Part shown: positions 1 through 12,422 of the stretch, in pieces
Position numbering within the stretch: position 1 is the stretch's first letter
How the letters are laid out: each line of letters starts with the position of its first letter
Assembly (NCBI RefSeq): GCF_001680005.1
Contig: NC_033567.1
Span: 1-64,000, forward strand
DNA length: 64,000 bases
DNA from: Plasmodium coatneyi
Taxonomy: Eukaryota > Apicomplexa > Aconoidasida > Haemosporida > Plasmodiidae
Direction: 5' to 3'
Position numbers and translations under genes: made by a program
Notes under the pieces: model-generated
Seen by the model: the letters and a program-made list of their open reading frames with translations, nothing else
The model's database searches: none
Told to the model about the DNA's origin: nothing

Positions 1-230
1 TAGTTGGTAGAAGGATGGTTCTTAGCTAGTTGGTAGAAGGATGGTTCTTAGCTAGTTGGTAGAAGGATGGTTCTTAGTAGTTGTAGGTGGTTGTTCGCTA
101 GTTTGTAGAAGGATTGTTGTTAGCTAATTGATAGAAGGGAGGTTGTTAGGGGCGGGAGAAACGTTCTTACTAAGGGAAGGAACGTCCTTCCTAATGGGAA
201 GAAAGCTTGATAGGCGTGTGGGACTAGGGT
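1..230. repeat. Minisatellite upstream of SICAvar A
   Basis: A 26-bp unit beginning TAGTTGGTAGAAGGATGG is repeated about three times at 1-77, then decays into GGTTGTTAGG-like sequence. The same G-rich array type lies between KIR-5 and SICAvar B and between KIR-7 and SICAvar C. This suggests that a + strand KIR lies just left of the window, which is inference. From about 231 to 839 there is only purine-rich AAGG/AAAAG low-complexity sequence with no gene signal. Confidence 0.75.
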
Positions 231-839
231 TAAGAATATGGAATAAGCTTTTTTTCTAGGTTATGGAATAATAATATGGCGTGGTGTTTATTTTCTTAGG
301 GGGAATCTTCTCTTTTATTAACGAAAATGAAATAAGGTAGGAGCAAAAAGAGAGGATGAAAAGAGGAAAGAACAAAGAAAGGAGGAAAAAAAAATAAAAA
401 GTGAGGGGACAATGTAAAGTGCATATGGAACGAGAAGAGGGAAGGTTGTATGCAAGTTTTTTTTTGCTTTATTTATTATTTTAGGGAAAAAGGAAAAACA
501 AAAGAATGAAAAGGAGGAGCTAATTTGAGAACGAAGAAAAAGGAAAAAAAAAAAAAGAGGAGAATGAAAGAAAATAAAAAAAAGAAGAAAAAGGAAAGAA
601 GGAAAAAAAAAGTGGGTTCAGTGTATGGGAGTAGGGTTAAGGATATGAGAATAGTGTTCAGGTTGTAGAGGTAGGGTTCAGGGTATGTGGTAAGTTTCTT
701 TTCTAGTTTATTTGAACAAGAATGTAGCCTGCTACATTGCTTCTTAGGGGGGGAGGGGAAGGGGATGAAAGATGAAGACGAAAGGAAGGAAGAAAGAATG
801 TAAAGAAGATTAGGAAGAAGGAAGAAGAAGGAGAGTTGT

Positions 840-1560
840 ATGGGGTATTAGAATGAAATATTCAGGGTGTGAGAATAGCGTACAAGTTGTTAGAGTTAAG
901 GTTAAGGCATGGGAGGAATGTTACAGGTATAAGAGTGAAGGTTCAGGGTGTGAGAATAGGATACAGGTTGTTATAGTGATGGTTCTGGATGTGAGGATAG
1001 GGTACAGGTTGTTAGAATGAAGGGTTCAGTGTATGAGAGTAGGATTTAGAGTGTAAGAGTAGGTTAGTATTTGATAGAGTAGTGTTCAGGGTTTAGGGTT
1101 CAGGGTGTGAGAATAGGGTTAAAGGTGTGAGAATATAGGTTCAGGGTGTGAGGGTAGGGTTCAGGCTATTAGAATGAAGGATTCCGGGTGTGAGAATATA
1201 GGTTGATGATGTGATGATAGGGTTCAGATTGTAAGAATGAAGGGTTCAGGATGTGAGAGTAGGATTTAGAGTGTAAGAGTAGGTTAGTGTTTGTTAGAGT
1301 AATGTTCAGGCTCTTAGAGTGATGATTACAGGTGTGAGAGTAGTGTAGAGTTTGTTATAGTAAAGGTTCCGTGTGTGAGAATACTGTTATTCCTGGTATG
1401 GGAGTAGGGTTAAGGACATGAGAATAGGGTTCATGGTATGGGAGTAGGGTTTAGGGTATTAGAGTGGACGTTCCGTGTATTAGAATGAAATTTCTTGATA
1501 TTACAGTGAAGGTTTCAGGTGTGAGAGTAGCGTTCCTGTTGTACGAATTAAGTCTTTTTC
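840..1560 (+). repeat. Interstitial telomere-like repeat array
   Basis: Degenerate units of about 20 bp of the form GGTTCAGGGTGTGAGAATAG run through this stretch. At 1089-1105 two canonical Plasmodium telomere heptamers stand in tandem (GGGTTTAGGGTTCAGGG). The array lies just upstream of SICAvar A exon 1, and similar arrays precede SICAvar B and C. Intrachromosomal telomere-like repeats near SICAvar and KIR genes are known in P. knowlesi. From 1561 to 1896 there is a poly-A stretch and no further gene signal. Confidence 0.8.
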
Positions 1561-1896
1561 TTTGTTATGGAACAACAATATGGCCTGTTCATTATGATTT
1601 TAGGGGTTTATGTGCACTGGATGCAGGAGGGCACACAAAAAAAGAATGAAGAAATTAAAAGAAGAATGTTTAAGGAAATAAAAAAAAAAAAAAAAAAGAA
1701 AAGAAAAAGAAGAAGTAGAATTTATATAAAGAGAAATGAAGGAAAAAGTAATATTCAGGAATAAAAGGAAGAAGGAATGAATGTACATTCTCTGTGTACA
1801 CAGTATGTGCATATTACTTAAGGAGTTTAATGATATAATGTATTCTTGTTCGTTAATTTGACAGGCCATGCAATTTCATTGAATGATGCAGAAAAA

Positions 1897-4800
1897 ATGA
1901 AGAAACATAGAACATGGAATAATGTGAAGGATGCATGGCTAAAAATGAGGGGGGGCGACACACCTCATAATAATGTAAGCAGGGAGTATTTTTCTCCGTT
2001 TTCCTATTATTTAATGGATGTTTATAATATAGGGAGTTGAAGGAACATGTGTGAGGCATAATAAGGGGTGTGTGCACCAATGGGGGGGTATATGCTTGTA
2101 GAATATGGAAATTTTTTTGGGTGATGTAAGTACCAATGTGTGTATATTATTCAACTGTATATGTGCTTTACTGGACTCTGCAGAAAAAATTGGAGCACTT
2201 AGTGGAAAAAATATATAATGAACTGGCGAAAGAAATGTATGAAGAGGGAAAAGGAAGAATGGAAAGGTTGAAAATTTTTTGCAATATTGACCATGGTCTG
2301 GAAGGAGAAGGAGTCTTGAATATCAACGAACACAGGACGTTGTGCGAGTTTTTAGTTAGAACAATATGGATGTTGTATGAATATGGGAATGAATTCAATA
2401 GTCAAAATCCAGAACATAAACTAAGGTACTACTTACGTTGCACACTTTTAAAAATATGGGTACAAAGGCTAGCATGGAAGAATTGTGCTGTAATAAGCAC
2501 TATCAAGTACCTCCTGGATGCAGCGAACAATATAGAGAAGACTTCGGGTAGAAAAGTTGAAAAAGTAGAATGCATGTTCGGTGAAAACGATACGTTCTAT
2601 ATAGGGAACACGGAACTTACAAGTGAAGCGCATGGGTGGTTATTGAGACATAATACTATTTTGGAAGATATATACAAAATTCCGGATAAGAAAAAATGCG
2701 ATGATTTCGGAAAGGAAAAAAGAAATGTACTAAAGAAGGAAGATAGTGACCCATATGCAGAAGTGAACGAAAATTTGGACAATATATTAAACGGTCTTAA
2801 AGAAATAGCAAAACAGCCTCTATCTCCCACCCTAAAAATCCTCCCAAAACTACCACAACCACAATATCCGCCACAACAAGATTCGAGAATCGCTTATGCA
2901 AACACCATCGGTTCCGATTTCTTCATGAACTTACTCCTACAATGGATAAAGGCAAATAAGACTGACCCCACGGCAGGAGTAAATGTAATAAAATTTAAAT
3001 ATAAAGGAAAATTTTGTGACGATAGTGTGGGAATAATATGAGGGAGGGAGTATTTGTTATATAGTTTAAATGTGTATATTGTATATATACACATACATAT
3101 ATAAGTAGCATATATATATGTTTGTGAATACATATATGTACATATGTATACATGTGTATATCTGTTCGTGGTAATCAATTTTATAGGAAAGTATAAAGAA
3201 AGGTCTGCAAGAAGCATTCAAAGACATGATGGATACTATACTGGACGATGGGGAAAATGAGAAACACATGTGTTCCGAAGATACTTCAGGTTATAAAGGC
3301 AAAGATTGGGGGGAAGAAGAGAAGAAGTTATGCAAAATTCTATTAAGAATATTCTTCTGGATGGATGGATTAAAGCAAAAATGGGAACCAGGAAAAGGAT
3401 ACGGCAGTGGGTACTTCGGATGGATAAAGAGCACGGACCAAACATCAGAAGAGGGGAAAGTGAAATCCTATTATAGGTGCTTACTTGGGAAAGTGACCAT
3501 GTTAAATATGTTAGGAAAACATTGTGCTATGGAAAAAGTAGCAAAAGTGGTTAAAAATAAAATGGGAGCTTTTAGGGTAAGTATGATTCACGATGAGGGG
3601 AATCAATTATGTAAGAATGTGAATGTTAAGGATTTCATGTGGGGGAGAAGATTAATATGGGAGCAGGTTAAGGAATGGATAGATAAATATAAGCGGGACG
3701 GAACTAGTAGAGAATCATTAGCTAAGGCATTAAGTGCAGTAACGCCCAAGAATAGTCTACTGCACAGAATAAAGGAAGAGGGGGAGGAAAAATGCCCAGG
3801 AGGGAAGAAAAAAGAGAATATTAGTAAGGAAATCTTACAAAATTTAGAAATGGCAATCACCGCAGAGGATGACGTGGATATAAATGAAGACAGTGAACCT
3901 CTAGACAAGGGTGTTCTGGACAAAGTACTGGAAGAGGTCCAGAAAGTGGTCGATACCGATAGAACACGAAGAAAACAGGACCACAATGAAGAGGAATTGA
4001 AGGGAGAAGTACACGCAGCCGTAAAAAGAGTCACACAGAAGTACGAAACACCACCACAACAAGGTAATAATATACCACGTGGTGTACACCCTACCTACCA
4101 CCTAACAACCCACCTACCACCTAACAACCCACCAACCACCTAACAACCCACCAACCACCTAACAACCCACCAACCACCTAACAACCCACCAACCACCTAA
4201 CAACCCACCAACCACCTAACAACCCACCAACCACCTAACAACGCACCAACCACCTAACAACGCACCAACCACCTAACAACGCACCAACCACCTAACAACA
4301 TTCCAACCACCAACCACCCCTAACAACATTCCAACCACCAACCACCCCTAACAACCTTCCTTCCATCCACCTATCACCCCTAACAACCTTCCTTTCATCC
4401 TACCACCACCCTAACAATCTTCCCCCAGCTACCAGCCCTAACACAACCGACTAGTACTATAGTATTTGCCACTGATATCCCTTTATATTTTTCCTTTCCA
4501 GGTGGTGAATGTAAAGAAGGTGCCCCATGCACACGCCCACAATGTATAGCAAATAAATGGGTAAAGAACAGAACGTCGAACGAAAATGAGCCACCCTGGG
4601 TAAGTGTCATTATTGTTCACAATAATGAGGAAATCACAGAAGTATAATATTCCATGTACACATGAACAGATGATACCACTGTGATCCCTCTGTATGCGTA
4701 TTCAGTTTACGTATATGTTGCTTCATTTTTCCCTATATGGACAGGGAAATTTTTGGACAGACATCGAAACTGAATTAGAGAATCTTCTTAAAGAAATACC

Positions 4801-7062
4801 TCAGAAGAAGGGACATGTTGAAAAATACTGTAATAACGATAAATGGGAAATGAATGCAAATGGAGAAGCGAAGAAGGCAGCATGCAAGCTTATTGCTGCA
4901 GGATTACATCATATGTACAGCATTCAGCTCTCCTTTGATCAAAGTAGTGAGAAGAATCCCTTTGATAATCAAGAATTTAAGCAATTTGCTTCATGCCTTC
5001 TGTTAAAAGATCTCGCAGAACAAATGGAAAAAACGTGCCCTCATTCGAAGGCAGGCATAAAACAGGCCTTCCATTCTTGGCAACAAATTAAAACAACTGT
5101 GTGCACAAAACCTCCATGTGTTGAATGTAAAATGGACGACACCTATGGAAATTGTCAATTGAAAAAAGACAATGGTACTACAGTAGAAAAGAAATTAGAG
5201 GAGGTGTTCAATAAGAAAAATTCGGAAGTAATCATTGCTCTGAATGAAATAGACCCTATCTGTACAACAGCCAAACCTGCCCCTGCCTCCCAAACACCAG
5301 ATAAATCCAGTACGAAGGATCCAATGGATGCAGAAGAAAAAAAGTTCATAGATAAGTTGTCAGAGGAAACGGTGGATGAAAGTTATATAAATGAGTTCGC
5401 CAGTGCATGTGAAAAGGAAAGCAAAGGAATGGATGGATTGAAGGGGGACGTGTCAGAGGACGACAAGAAGTTCTGTAGAGTTCTGTTAAGAAATTATATA
5501 ATAACAACAATAAAGGACGATAACGATATATTAGGAATAAAGAACGCAAATAGTTGGACTATTGATCAAACTACACGATGTAAAATTTTAAATCCATGGT
5601 TAAAACACTATGGCGAACAGAAGTGTGATCCAGGCGAAATGTATGAATATATTAAAAAAAAAGTGGAGGGGTTGATACAGTACACGCCGTTGAATAGATC
5701 TTATAAGAAGTGTGAGTACAGGGTAGATAATGATACCCATAGTAACGGAATAGACCCATCCCCTAATAGCAAAGAAGAACAATGGAAGGAAGAAATACAT
5801 AACGGAATAAAGAACATGAATTTAGAGAATAGCTGTGGTCAAACCATATATGGATCAGGTAAGAACAGTACAAAAGAACCTAAGGGAAACAGACACTTCC
5901 TCCCAAAGAAAGTGTACACACCGGAGGGTGCACGCACAACCTTAGATACTGGAATCTCTGATATTATTGAAAACATCTTTCTCCTTTTATTTTTCAGATA
6001 CGAAGGACACTGCCAAGAATGGAAAACCTGATTCTTATAATGTCGATGATAAAAGTGAAGCGGGTGGCAGTGCCCCCGCCGCACGGGATGAGGAAAGTGG
6101 TGGTTCTGGTGCGGGCGATGAGCTCAGCGCTCCCTCAAAAGGTGGTCCCCTTTCTGTTCCTGCCTCAGATAAGGGTGCGCGGGTTTCCAGGTCCAGTCCT
6201 GGCACCACTATCGCTCAACCAGTTGTTACCAACAAGGACAACCCGGTCCTTTCTTACCTCCCTCTTGCTCCTATCACCATTGGAATCATAACCTTGACCT
6301 ACTTATTTTGGAAGGTAAAAAAAAAAAAAAAAAAAGAAGTTTAAGAAAAAAAAGAACGTTAAGGAAATAAAAAAAAACAATGAAAAACAGTTTAAAGGAA
6401 AAACGACATTTAAAGAGAAAAAAGAGTTCAAAAGAAAAGAAAGTTTAAAAAAAAAGAAAAAAAAAAAAAAGGAATCAATGAGGAAATGAGTAAAGGAGCG
6501 TAGGATTTCGCATTGTAGGGGTGTGTTTGTAAGATTTCGCATTTTAGGGTATTTGTATAGGATTTCGCATTTTAGGGTGTGAAGTAGTAATTACGGTTGC
6601 GTGTGAACAACATTTCTCATCCCTATTAAAGAAACATTTTCTCCCTTTTTTTTTTCTTCTTTTCTTTAGTACTTTGGAATACTTGGTAAGATAAGACGAC
6701 GTTACCGAAGAGCTTATCAAGTACGTGGTCCAACTGTGGAAGGACAACCTCTTGATCATGTGGACCAGGATGGTGATCCACATGCATATACCATAGTAAA
6801 GGAACGAAAACCTAGTTCTACGCCTATAAAAAGGAGGAACAAACGGGGCGTTGATCACCGTGCCGGTCGTCGTCGTGGTGTACGTCGCCGCATGATTATT
6901 GATATTCATTTAGAAGTCTTAGACGAATGTCAAAAAGGGGCCACACAATCGGTTCAGAACGACTTTTTTGAAATTTTGGTTCGAGAATTTATGGGATGTG
7001 AGTTCATAAAAGGACAAAATGTTCCTATGGAACAGGTTCTAAATTCAGATCTCGGGTTTTAG
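1897..7062 (+). CDS. SICAvar: SICAvar antigen, 7 exons, complete (SICAvar A)
   Basis: Variant antigen of the infected red-cell surface. Exons are 1897-1974, 2184-3026, 3187-4063, 4502-4599, 4745-5858, 5998-6314 and 6670-7062. All junctions agree in phase and give 1239 residues. Exon 1 is short (contains DAWLK, like EAWIK in SICAvar D). Exons 2 and 3 are cysteine-containing extracellular domains (LCEFLVR, LCKILLRIFFW). Exon 4 is a short module with CIANKW. Exon 5 holds two further domains without an intron between them. The penultimate exon has a low-complexity stalk and a transmembrane segment ending in LFWK. The last exon is the basic cytoplasmic tail with RRRMIIDIHLEVL and FFEILV. The exon 2 donor (GTGGGA) is weak but matches the exon end in SICAvar D. 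An ATG in frame at 1897 was chosen; the upstream open frame starts at TTG. The gene is shorter than the largest SICAvars but unbroken. Confidence 0.88.
4094..4400 (+). repeat. CCTAACAACC minisatellite in SICAvar A intron 3
   Basis: About ten copies of a 19-bp unit, CACCTAACAACCCACCAAC, with degenerate copies on to about 4400. They fill the intron 4064-4501 just before the small CIANKW exon. The C-rich strand is the coding strand, as in the introns of nearby KIR and two-TM genes. Confidence 0.9.
6502..6669 (+). promoter_or_regulatory. Conserved element of the SICAvar last intron (gene A)
   Basis: Three copies of a GGATTTCGCATTTTAGGG unit are followed by a segment shared by all four SICAvar genes here, with core CATCCCTATTAAAGAAA, then a pyrimidine tract and the last-exon acceptor. 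The conservation is seen directly. A regulatory role, by analogy with the var intron of P. falciparum, is inference. Confidence 0.5.
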
Positions 7063-7440
7063 GGAAGGAAGACTCTATTCCTAAGGAACAGGTTCCAAGT
7101 TCAGATTCCGGATTTTAGGGTGTAGTAAATATTTTTTTTTTTTTTTTTTTTTTTTTTCTTTTTGTGTATTAAATTGTTCACATGTTCAATGTGTAATTAA
7201 TATGAGCCGGGTAAAAAAAAAATTTTTTTTTCACTTTATTTTGATTTGTTTTGGTAAAATTTTTTTTTATTGCAGATTAAAAAAAATGCTTATTCATTCT
7301 GTTATAAAATTTTTTAACTTAATAATTTTTTTTTCGTTTTTTTGAAATACAAGAATATTTCTTCAAAAATGTCAGTAGCTTTTTCCGCATCCGCGTTGGG
7401 AGTACGTTTTTCCCTTAGGTGCTTATTCAAACAAACACAT
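7063..7440 (+). other. Conserved SICAvar 3' flank (gene A)
   Basis: After the stop, one more copy of the AAGGAACAGGTTCCAAG minisatellite is followed by a T tract, then blocks shared with the other three SICAvar genes: TTTGATTTGTTTTGGTAAAA, AAAAAATGCTTATTCATTC and CCGCATCCGCGTTGGGAGTA. This is probably the 3' UTR and polyadenylation region. It leads straight into the end of convergent KIR-1. Confidence 0.65.
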
Positions 7441-7598
7441 GGAAGGAAGGGAAAAAGGAAGGAAAGAAAAGGAATGTAGGAAAAAAGAAGGAATGAGGGA
7501 AAGAAAGGAAGAATGGTCATTTTTGCTTCTTACATTGTATGCATTCTGTGTGCGGTGTTATTTATGTTCCTTTGACGGCAAACATTCCTTTACAGGTC

Positions 7599-9584
7599 TT
7601 ACATGTTCTGGTAACCAATATTTTGGCGACCTACATTGCGATGACTATTTGTACTATTATTGGTTCTTGTTCCTGTTCTTCCCCTTCGAGACTGTACACC
7701 ATATACTGTTGATTCATTCTCTGTTGTTGGACCTATAGTAGAAGTTTCTGTTAAATCATCAATGTCACGCCGGGCTGATCTTCTCTTTCTTTTTCCACTT
7801 GAGTGGCTACCAAACCAAGAAGACCATGGTTTATACTGAACGGAAGAAAAGGGGTTAAAAGGAAGGGTTTAAAGGAAAGGGTTAGAAGGAAGGGTTTAAA
7901 AGGAAGGTTGTTAGGTGGTTGATGGAAGGAAGGTTGTTAGGTGGTTGATAGAAGGAAGGTTGTTAAGGGTGATGGTAGGTGGGTTGTTGGAAGGGAAGGT
8001 TGTTAGGGGTGATAGGTGGAAGGAAGGTTGTGTTAGGGGTGGAAGGATGGAAGGTTGTGTTAGGAGTGGAAGAATGGAAGGTTGTGTTAGGAGTGGAAGG
8101 AATGTCATGTTAGGGGTGGAGGGAAGGAAGGAGCTGGTCTAAGGAAGGAAAGGATGGGTCTAAGGAGAAGTAAGGGTCTAAGAAGAAAAGGGAGTGAAGG
8201 AAAGGGAAGGAATGGGAACAACGTTCCTCCTCCTCGAGGAAGGAAGGGGAAGGGAAGATTGCCTTCCCACCAAGGGGAACAACAATGTCCTTCTTGAGGA
8301 AGGGAGGAAAAGGAACAATACCCTTCCCCCTAAGGGCACAAGAACAATACCTTCCCCCAAGGGGATAGGAACAACATTACCTTCCTAGGGGAGGGATGGA
8401 AGGAACAACTTTCCTAAGGAAAGGATCTAAGAAAAGAAGGGATCTAAGGAGTGAAGGAAGAAGGGTCTAAGGAAGGATGGGGCCTAAGGAGGAAGGGACG
8501 AAAGCAAAAGGGTCTAAGTAAGGATAGGGGTCTAAGGAGGAAGGGAAGAAAGCAAAAGGATCTAAGGAGGGAAGGGGAGAATATACTACTAGTTATATTA
8601 GTATTTTAATTATAACTTTACCTTATACAATAAGAAGGGAGCGACTGTCATTGCGAGTGTGCCAATTATGGAGGAGACGGAAGAGGTGGTAGTAGCAGAA
8701 CGTAAGTCTGATTCTGCTTTGGAGAGTGCTGTTTCTTTTTCCTTCGTGAGTTGGGCCTGCAATAATTCTAATGCAGGTTTTGCCCCACAGTACGTGTCTA
8801 ACAGTGTCGCCATATTACAATGTGGCAGGTACTTTGTTTTGAACTCTTCACAATATTGATCCGTAGCGCTACTTTCCTTTGCTTTTGGTGCACAATATTG
8901 ACTCACTTTTTCACATGCTGAAACAACTACCTTCCAGTAATTGGTCCAATCACTATTACAATTGAACTTACCTTCTTTTAAATCCTTTTCTACGTCCTTA
9001 TAGTCATGGTAGTAGTCGAATACTGTTTTCATTTGGGGGAGAAGTGCTTCGTTAATATTGTCGTATTTAATTCTACATTTGTTCAAATGACCATCTCCTT
9101 TCTGCATAGTGTGAATTGCAATCACAAGATTTGAAAATGTATGATTATTCTTTAAATCCTTCCCATATTTATCTCCTAACCAAAAATAAAAAAATTCACA
9201 AGGTTCTTTATTTTCGTAGATTGTTTGCTCATTCTGTGTAGATGCGAAACAGTAGGCACTTGCGATTTTCGTAGCGTCGGCAGTAATTTCCGTACACCCA
9301 GCGAAGTCACTCTGTAATTTCTGTTCTACGTCTTTGGGGTAGTTACTGCTCCTATTACATTCACTCCCATTCACCCCATCGAATTTATCATAGTACTTGG
9401 TCTTGGAAGGTAATGCATTCAATTCGGGCGCCTACAAAAATGTAATTCAAATGAAATATATGTACAACCGTACACTCCCCATTATATGGTGCATGAAGTG
9501 TATTATATGTGCACCACATACTTATATGTATCCTTATTCTGAGCAAATAAGGATGAACAAACCAACCTTTGATGGTTCTGGCAT
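7599..9584 (-). CDS. KIR: KIR protein, coiled-coil class (KIR-1)
   Basis: Predicted infected-cell surface antigen of the pir superfamily. Exons on the minus strand are 9584-9567 (MPEPSK), 9431-8622 and 7835-7599, all phase 0, giving 354 residues. Exon 2 carries the family signature CEFFYFWLGD, then VFDYYHDYKDVE, a juxtamembrane coiled coil rich in E, K and A, and a transmembrane segment ending APFLLYK. Exon 3 is a basic, Ser/Thr-rich cytoplasmic tail starting YKPWSSWFG and ending GYQNM. The exon 1 donor GTTGGT is non-consensus, so the first six residues are less certain. The gene ends about 540 bp from the stop of SICAvar A, tail to tail. KIR-6 and KIR-8 are its closest relatives here. Confidence 0.9.
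7836..8621 (-). repeat. Repeat-filled intron 2 of KIR-1
   Basis: From 7900 to 8110 the + strand shows GGTTGTTAGG(T) repeats, which read CCTAACAACC on the coding strand. From 8200 to 8420 there are imperfect palindromes built from AAGGAAC/GTTCCTT, and from 8420 to 8570 GTCTAAGGAAGG repeats. KIR-6 and KIR-8 have the same kind of intron. Confidence 0.85.
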
Positions 9585-11157
9585 GGTTGTGGTGGTTGTT
9601 CTTTATGTATATTTTTGTGTACATGTAATAGAATTTATACATTGAAATTTTCTGTTTATTCATATATTTAAGAAGGGAGAAGTATATAAGAATTTTTCTT
9701 GTTCTAGGATTGTACATATATGGAATTTTTCACTTCCCTTAATTAGTACACACTGTTCAATTTTCAAAGTAGCACAGTAGTATAGTATGTACATATATAT
9801 CAAATACTCATGCATATAGTTCATGCAAAAGTAAAGCAGATGTGATGAAGTAATAGAATAAGGAAGAAAGAGAAGTGCATATTTTTTATACACCCTCCAC
9901 ATTCCGTATCATTTAACCTTATGCGATTATTTGGAACACTATACAATTATTTGCCTCACAAAGTTATTGCTTACGTAAGAACATAATATTTCCTCCCTTT
10001 GAACAAAAATATCATGATACATTTATTAATTCATGTGTTTATTTTATGTGCTATAAGAATTAATAAAATATTTTTTCAGCATATATAATTTAGTACATAT
10101 ATGTGTAGTCCACAGTTCATATGCATGTGCATAGAGAGCATACATTCTACTCCTCCGCTCCTCAACCATTTTGCGCCCCTCCATATTTTTTTATGTATGT
10201 TCTATATTTCAGAAGTTATTTTATCTTCCTTTTTACCCTCTTCTTTTGGGGTGAGTACATTTATCCTCTCCTTTTGGGATAAGTACAATGTATGAGCAAC
10301 TCATTTATACATTAAATGTGCACATATATATATATGTTATATTCACCATATTTCCCAAAGTACGAAATAATTATTTTTCCCACACATATATATATAAAAA
10401 AAAATATATATTATATATGTATATATATGTGTAAAACCACACAACACACATTACTCTTCTTTTTTTTTTCTCCACACATATATATGAGAAATTTGCATAT
10501 ATATGTGTGTGTAGAATCACACAACACACACATTCCTTTCTGCATTTGCAATTTATATATGTGTAGAATTTTGCATATAAATGTGTGTAGAATCACACAT
10601 TATTCTTTTTTTCTACGTATGCAATTTATATGAAATAGTTGTTGTTAAAAGAGTTACAGTCTAAAAGTGGGGTACGGAGGGTGGTAGTGAGTTCTATGTG
10701 TACAACACACATTTCCACCCACACCCCTTTTTAAGGTACTTTGCTACCTATAATGCAAAAAAGAATAATTCATAACTTAAATAGAAACAATTAAGTATAT
10801 ATATGTATGTATGCACACAAAGCATGTATATATTACAATTGAGCATATTTATGCACAAAACATGTGTGTGTGTACATTGAAGGAAAAAAGAAGTGGATTA
10901 GGAAAAAAGAAAAGGAACAAACCATGTACCATATTCATAATATATATACAACTTCATATATAAAGAGTTCCTATGTAAACAAAAATAGTGCATGGGAAAT
11001 TCATGATAATACTAATGTATGGGAAGTTTATGATAATACTAGCATATAATGTTCAAAATTATTCATAAAGAAGGAATAATTAGTATTCTTTCTTTGTTCT
11101 TTAGATTTGTCTATATGTTGGTTATTCTTCCTTAAGGAAGTTCTGTAGGTTTAAATT
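9585..11157. repeat. Gene-free AT-rich spacer with local repeats
   Basis: No gene is seen. Between 10316 and 10615, blocks of CACACATATATATATG and GTAGAATCACACAACACACA repeat three to four times. Around 10990-11045 a 27-bp unit (ATGGGAAATTCATGATAATACT-like) is duplicated in tandem. Short reading frames here are byproducts of the repeats. Confidence 0.6.
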
Positions 11158-11975
11158 TTACTTAATACACCTTTTTTTCTTTTTACAATAGTGGAATCCC
11201 AACAGTACTCCTAGGCAGACCACACCCAGGACTAGCTGAACTGCAAGCGTGATGTCATGAATTGTAGTAGAATCCGAGAAAACGGCAAAACGAAGGAGAA
11301 CTGGGCCTATATAGGACAAGACCAATGGGTAAATAATAGAAAATATCAATAGGCAGGGTAAAAGTTTCTCACTTTCTCTTATAGTACATGCCAGTTACTT
11401 CAGGAATCCTTTGAGGCCGTTTTTCATTTTTTCATTTTTAGGCTTATTCTTCATGAATGGTGCCTTTTCTGATGGATTATTGTTGCTACTGCTGTTGTAG
11501 TTGGTGGTGGATTCTAATCCTTCGATTCCCTCAGTTAACATAGCGTCCTGAAGGGAATCCCCACTTAGACTAGAGAGGAAGTCATCCCCATCTTGTGATG
11601 GTGTTGGTACATGATTGGTTGCGCGCGTTAATAAAGTGCTCATACTACCATCTACATGGTGATCATTATGCCTAGTTCCCCTACCATTATTATTACTTGT
11701 TCCTTTCTTTGATGATGGTGTGCCCATTGCATTCACCTAAAAAAAAAAGAGGAAAGGTGATAGGGGTAAAAAAAAAATATATTTTTTTCCTTTTCTTCTA
11801 TTTTTAGTGAAAGGAGCATAAAAAGTTAGCTGTAATGAATGTATGAAATTTTTTTCTTTAGTTGCGTAACAATTTCGTATCTTACATGGTGGTGGTTGGT
11901 ACATGGCGCGAAATAGCAGAAAAAGAACAGGGTATAGGTAAGTATGAATAATAGAAGTTTTACGCAAGATATCAT
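11158..11975 (-). pseudogene. Two-TM exported-type protein, in-frame stop
   Basis: Exons on the minus strand are 11975-11886 (signal-like peptide ending TNHHH, donor GTAAGA) and 11736-11158. Exon 2 starts VNAMGTP and is low-complexity (Asn/Ser). It is interrupted by TAA at 11397-11395, which is exon 2 codon 114. The same frame then continues for 79 codons with two hydrophobic segments and a basic end (HYCKKKKRC). This layout matches the gene at 40103-40912. The stop therefore removes both membrane segments. Either it is a young pseudogene, a shortened secreted product is made, or the stop is spliced out or read through. The family is not recognised by name. Confidence 0.75.
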
Positions 11976-12408
11976 TTTTTCTTCTTTTCTTTTTTTTATT
12001 TTTAAAATGAAGGTTGTTTAGAAAAAAAGTGTATTCCTTTTTCTAATTTATATTAATATATCGTGCGATTATTTTTTTTTCTATATTTTTAGTAAACATT
12101 AAATATAATTATTCCTGTGTATGTATGATTCAAGCTGCGCTCCTTCTTTTCAATTTTAATGGTGTGTGTAAAAGTCTACTTCTTATTTTTTTAAATTTTA
12201 AAATTAGAATTTAAAATTAATTGGAATGTACAATAATAATTAATGCAAAATACAATGTTAATTTAAAATAATGAAAAAAAATTGAATTTATTATATTTTA
12301 TACTGCTTAAAAATTATGTTAAACGAGTGGTCAATATTTTTGTATAGAGAGAAAAAAACAATAAAATAATGAGCAATTTTTTCTCTCTCAATTGTATGTG
12401 TCCCGCAT

Positions 12409-12422
12409 CTAACGGTGCAATG
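12409..12422 (-). promoter_or_regulatory. Upstream motif of the two-TM genes (copy 1)
   Basis: The minus strand reads ATTGCACCGTTAGA about 430 bases before the ATG at 11975. It resembles TATTACACCGTCAGAA and its variants upstream of the three other two-TM genes. Conservation is the only evidence for a function. Confidence 0.4.

Noticed and set aside
840..1560. A true chromosome end
   Set aside because: The repeats are degenerate and flanked by genes on the right and more repeats on the left; they are interstitial.
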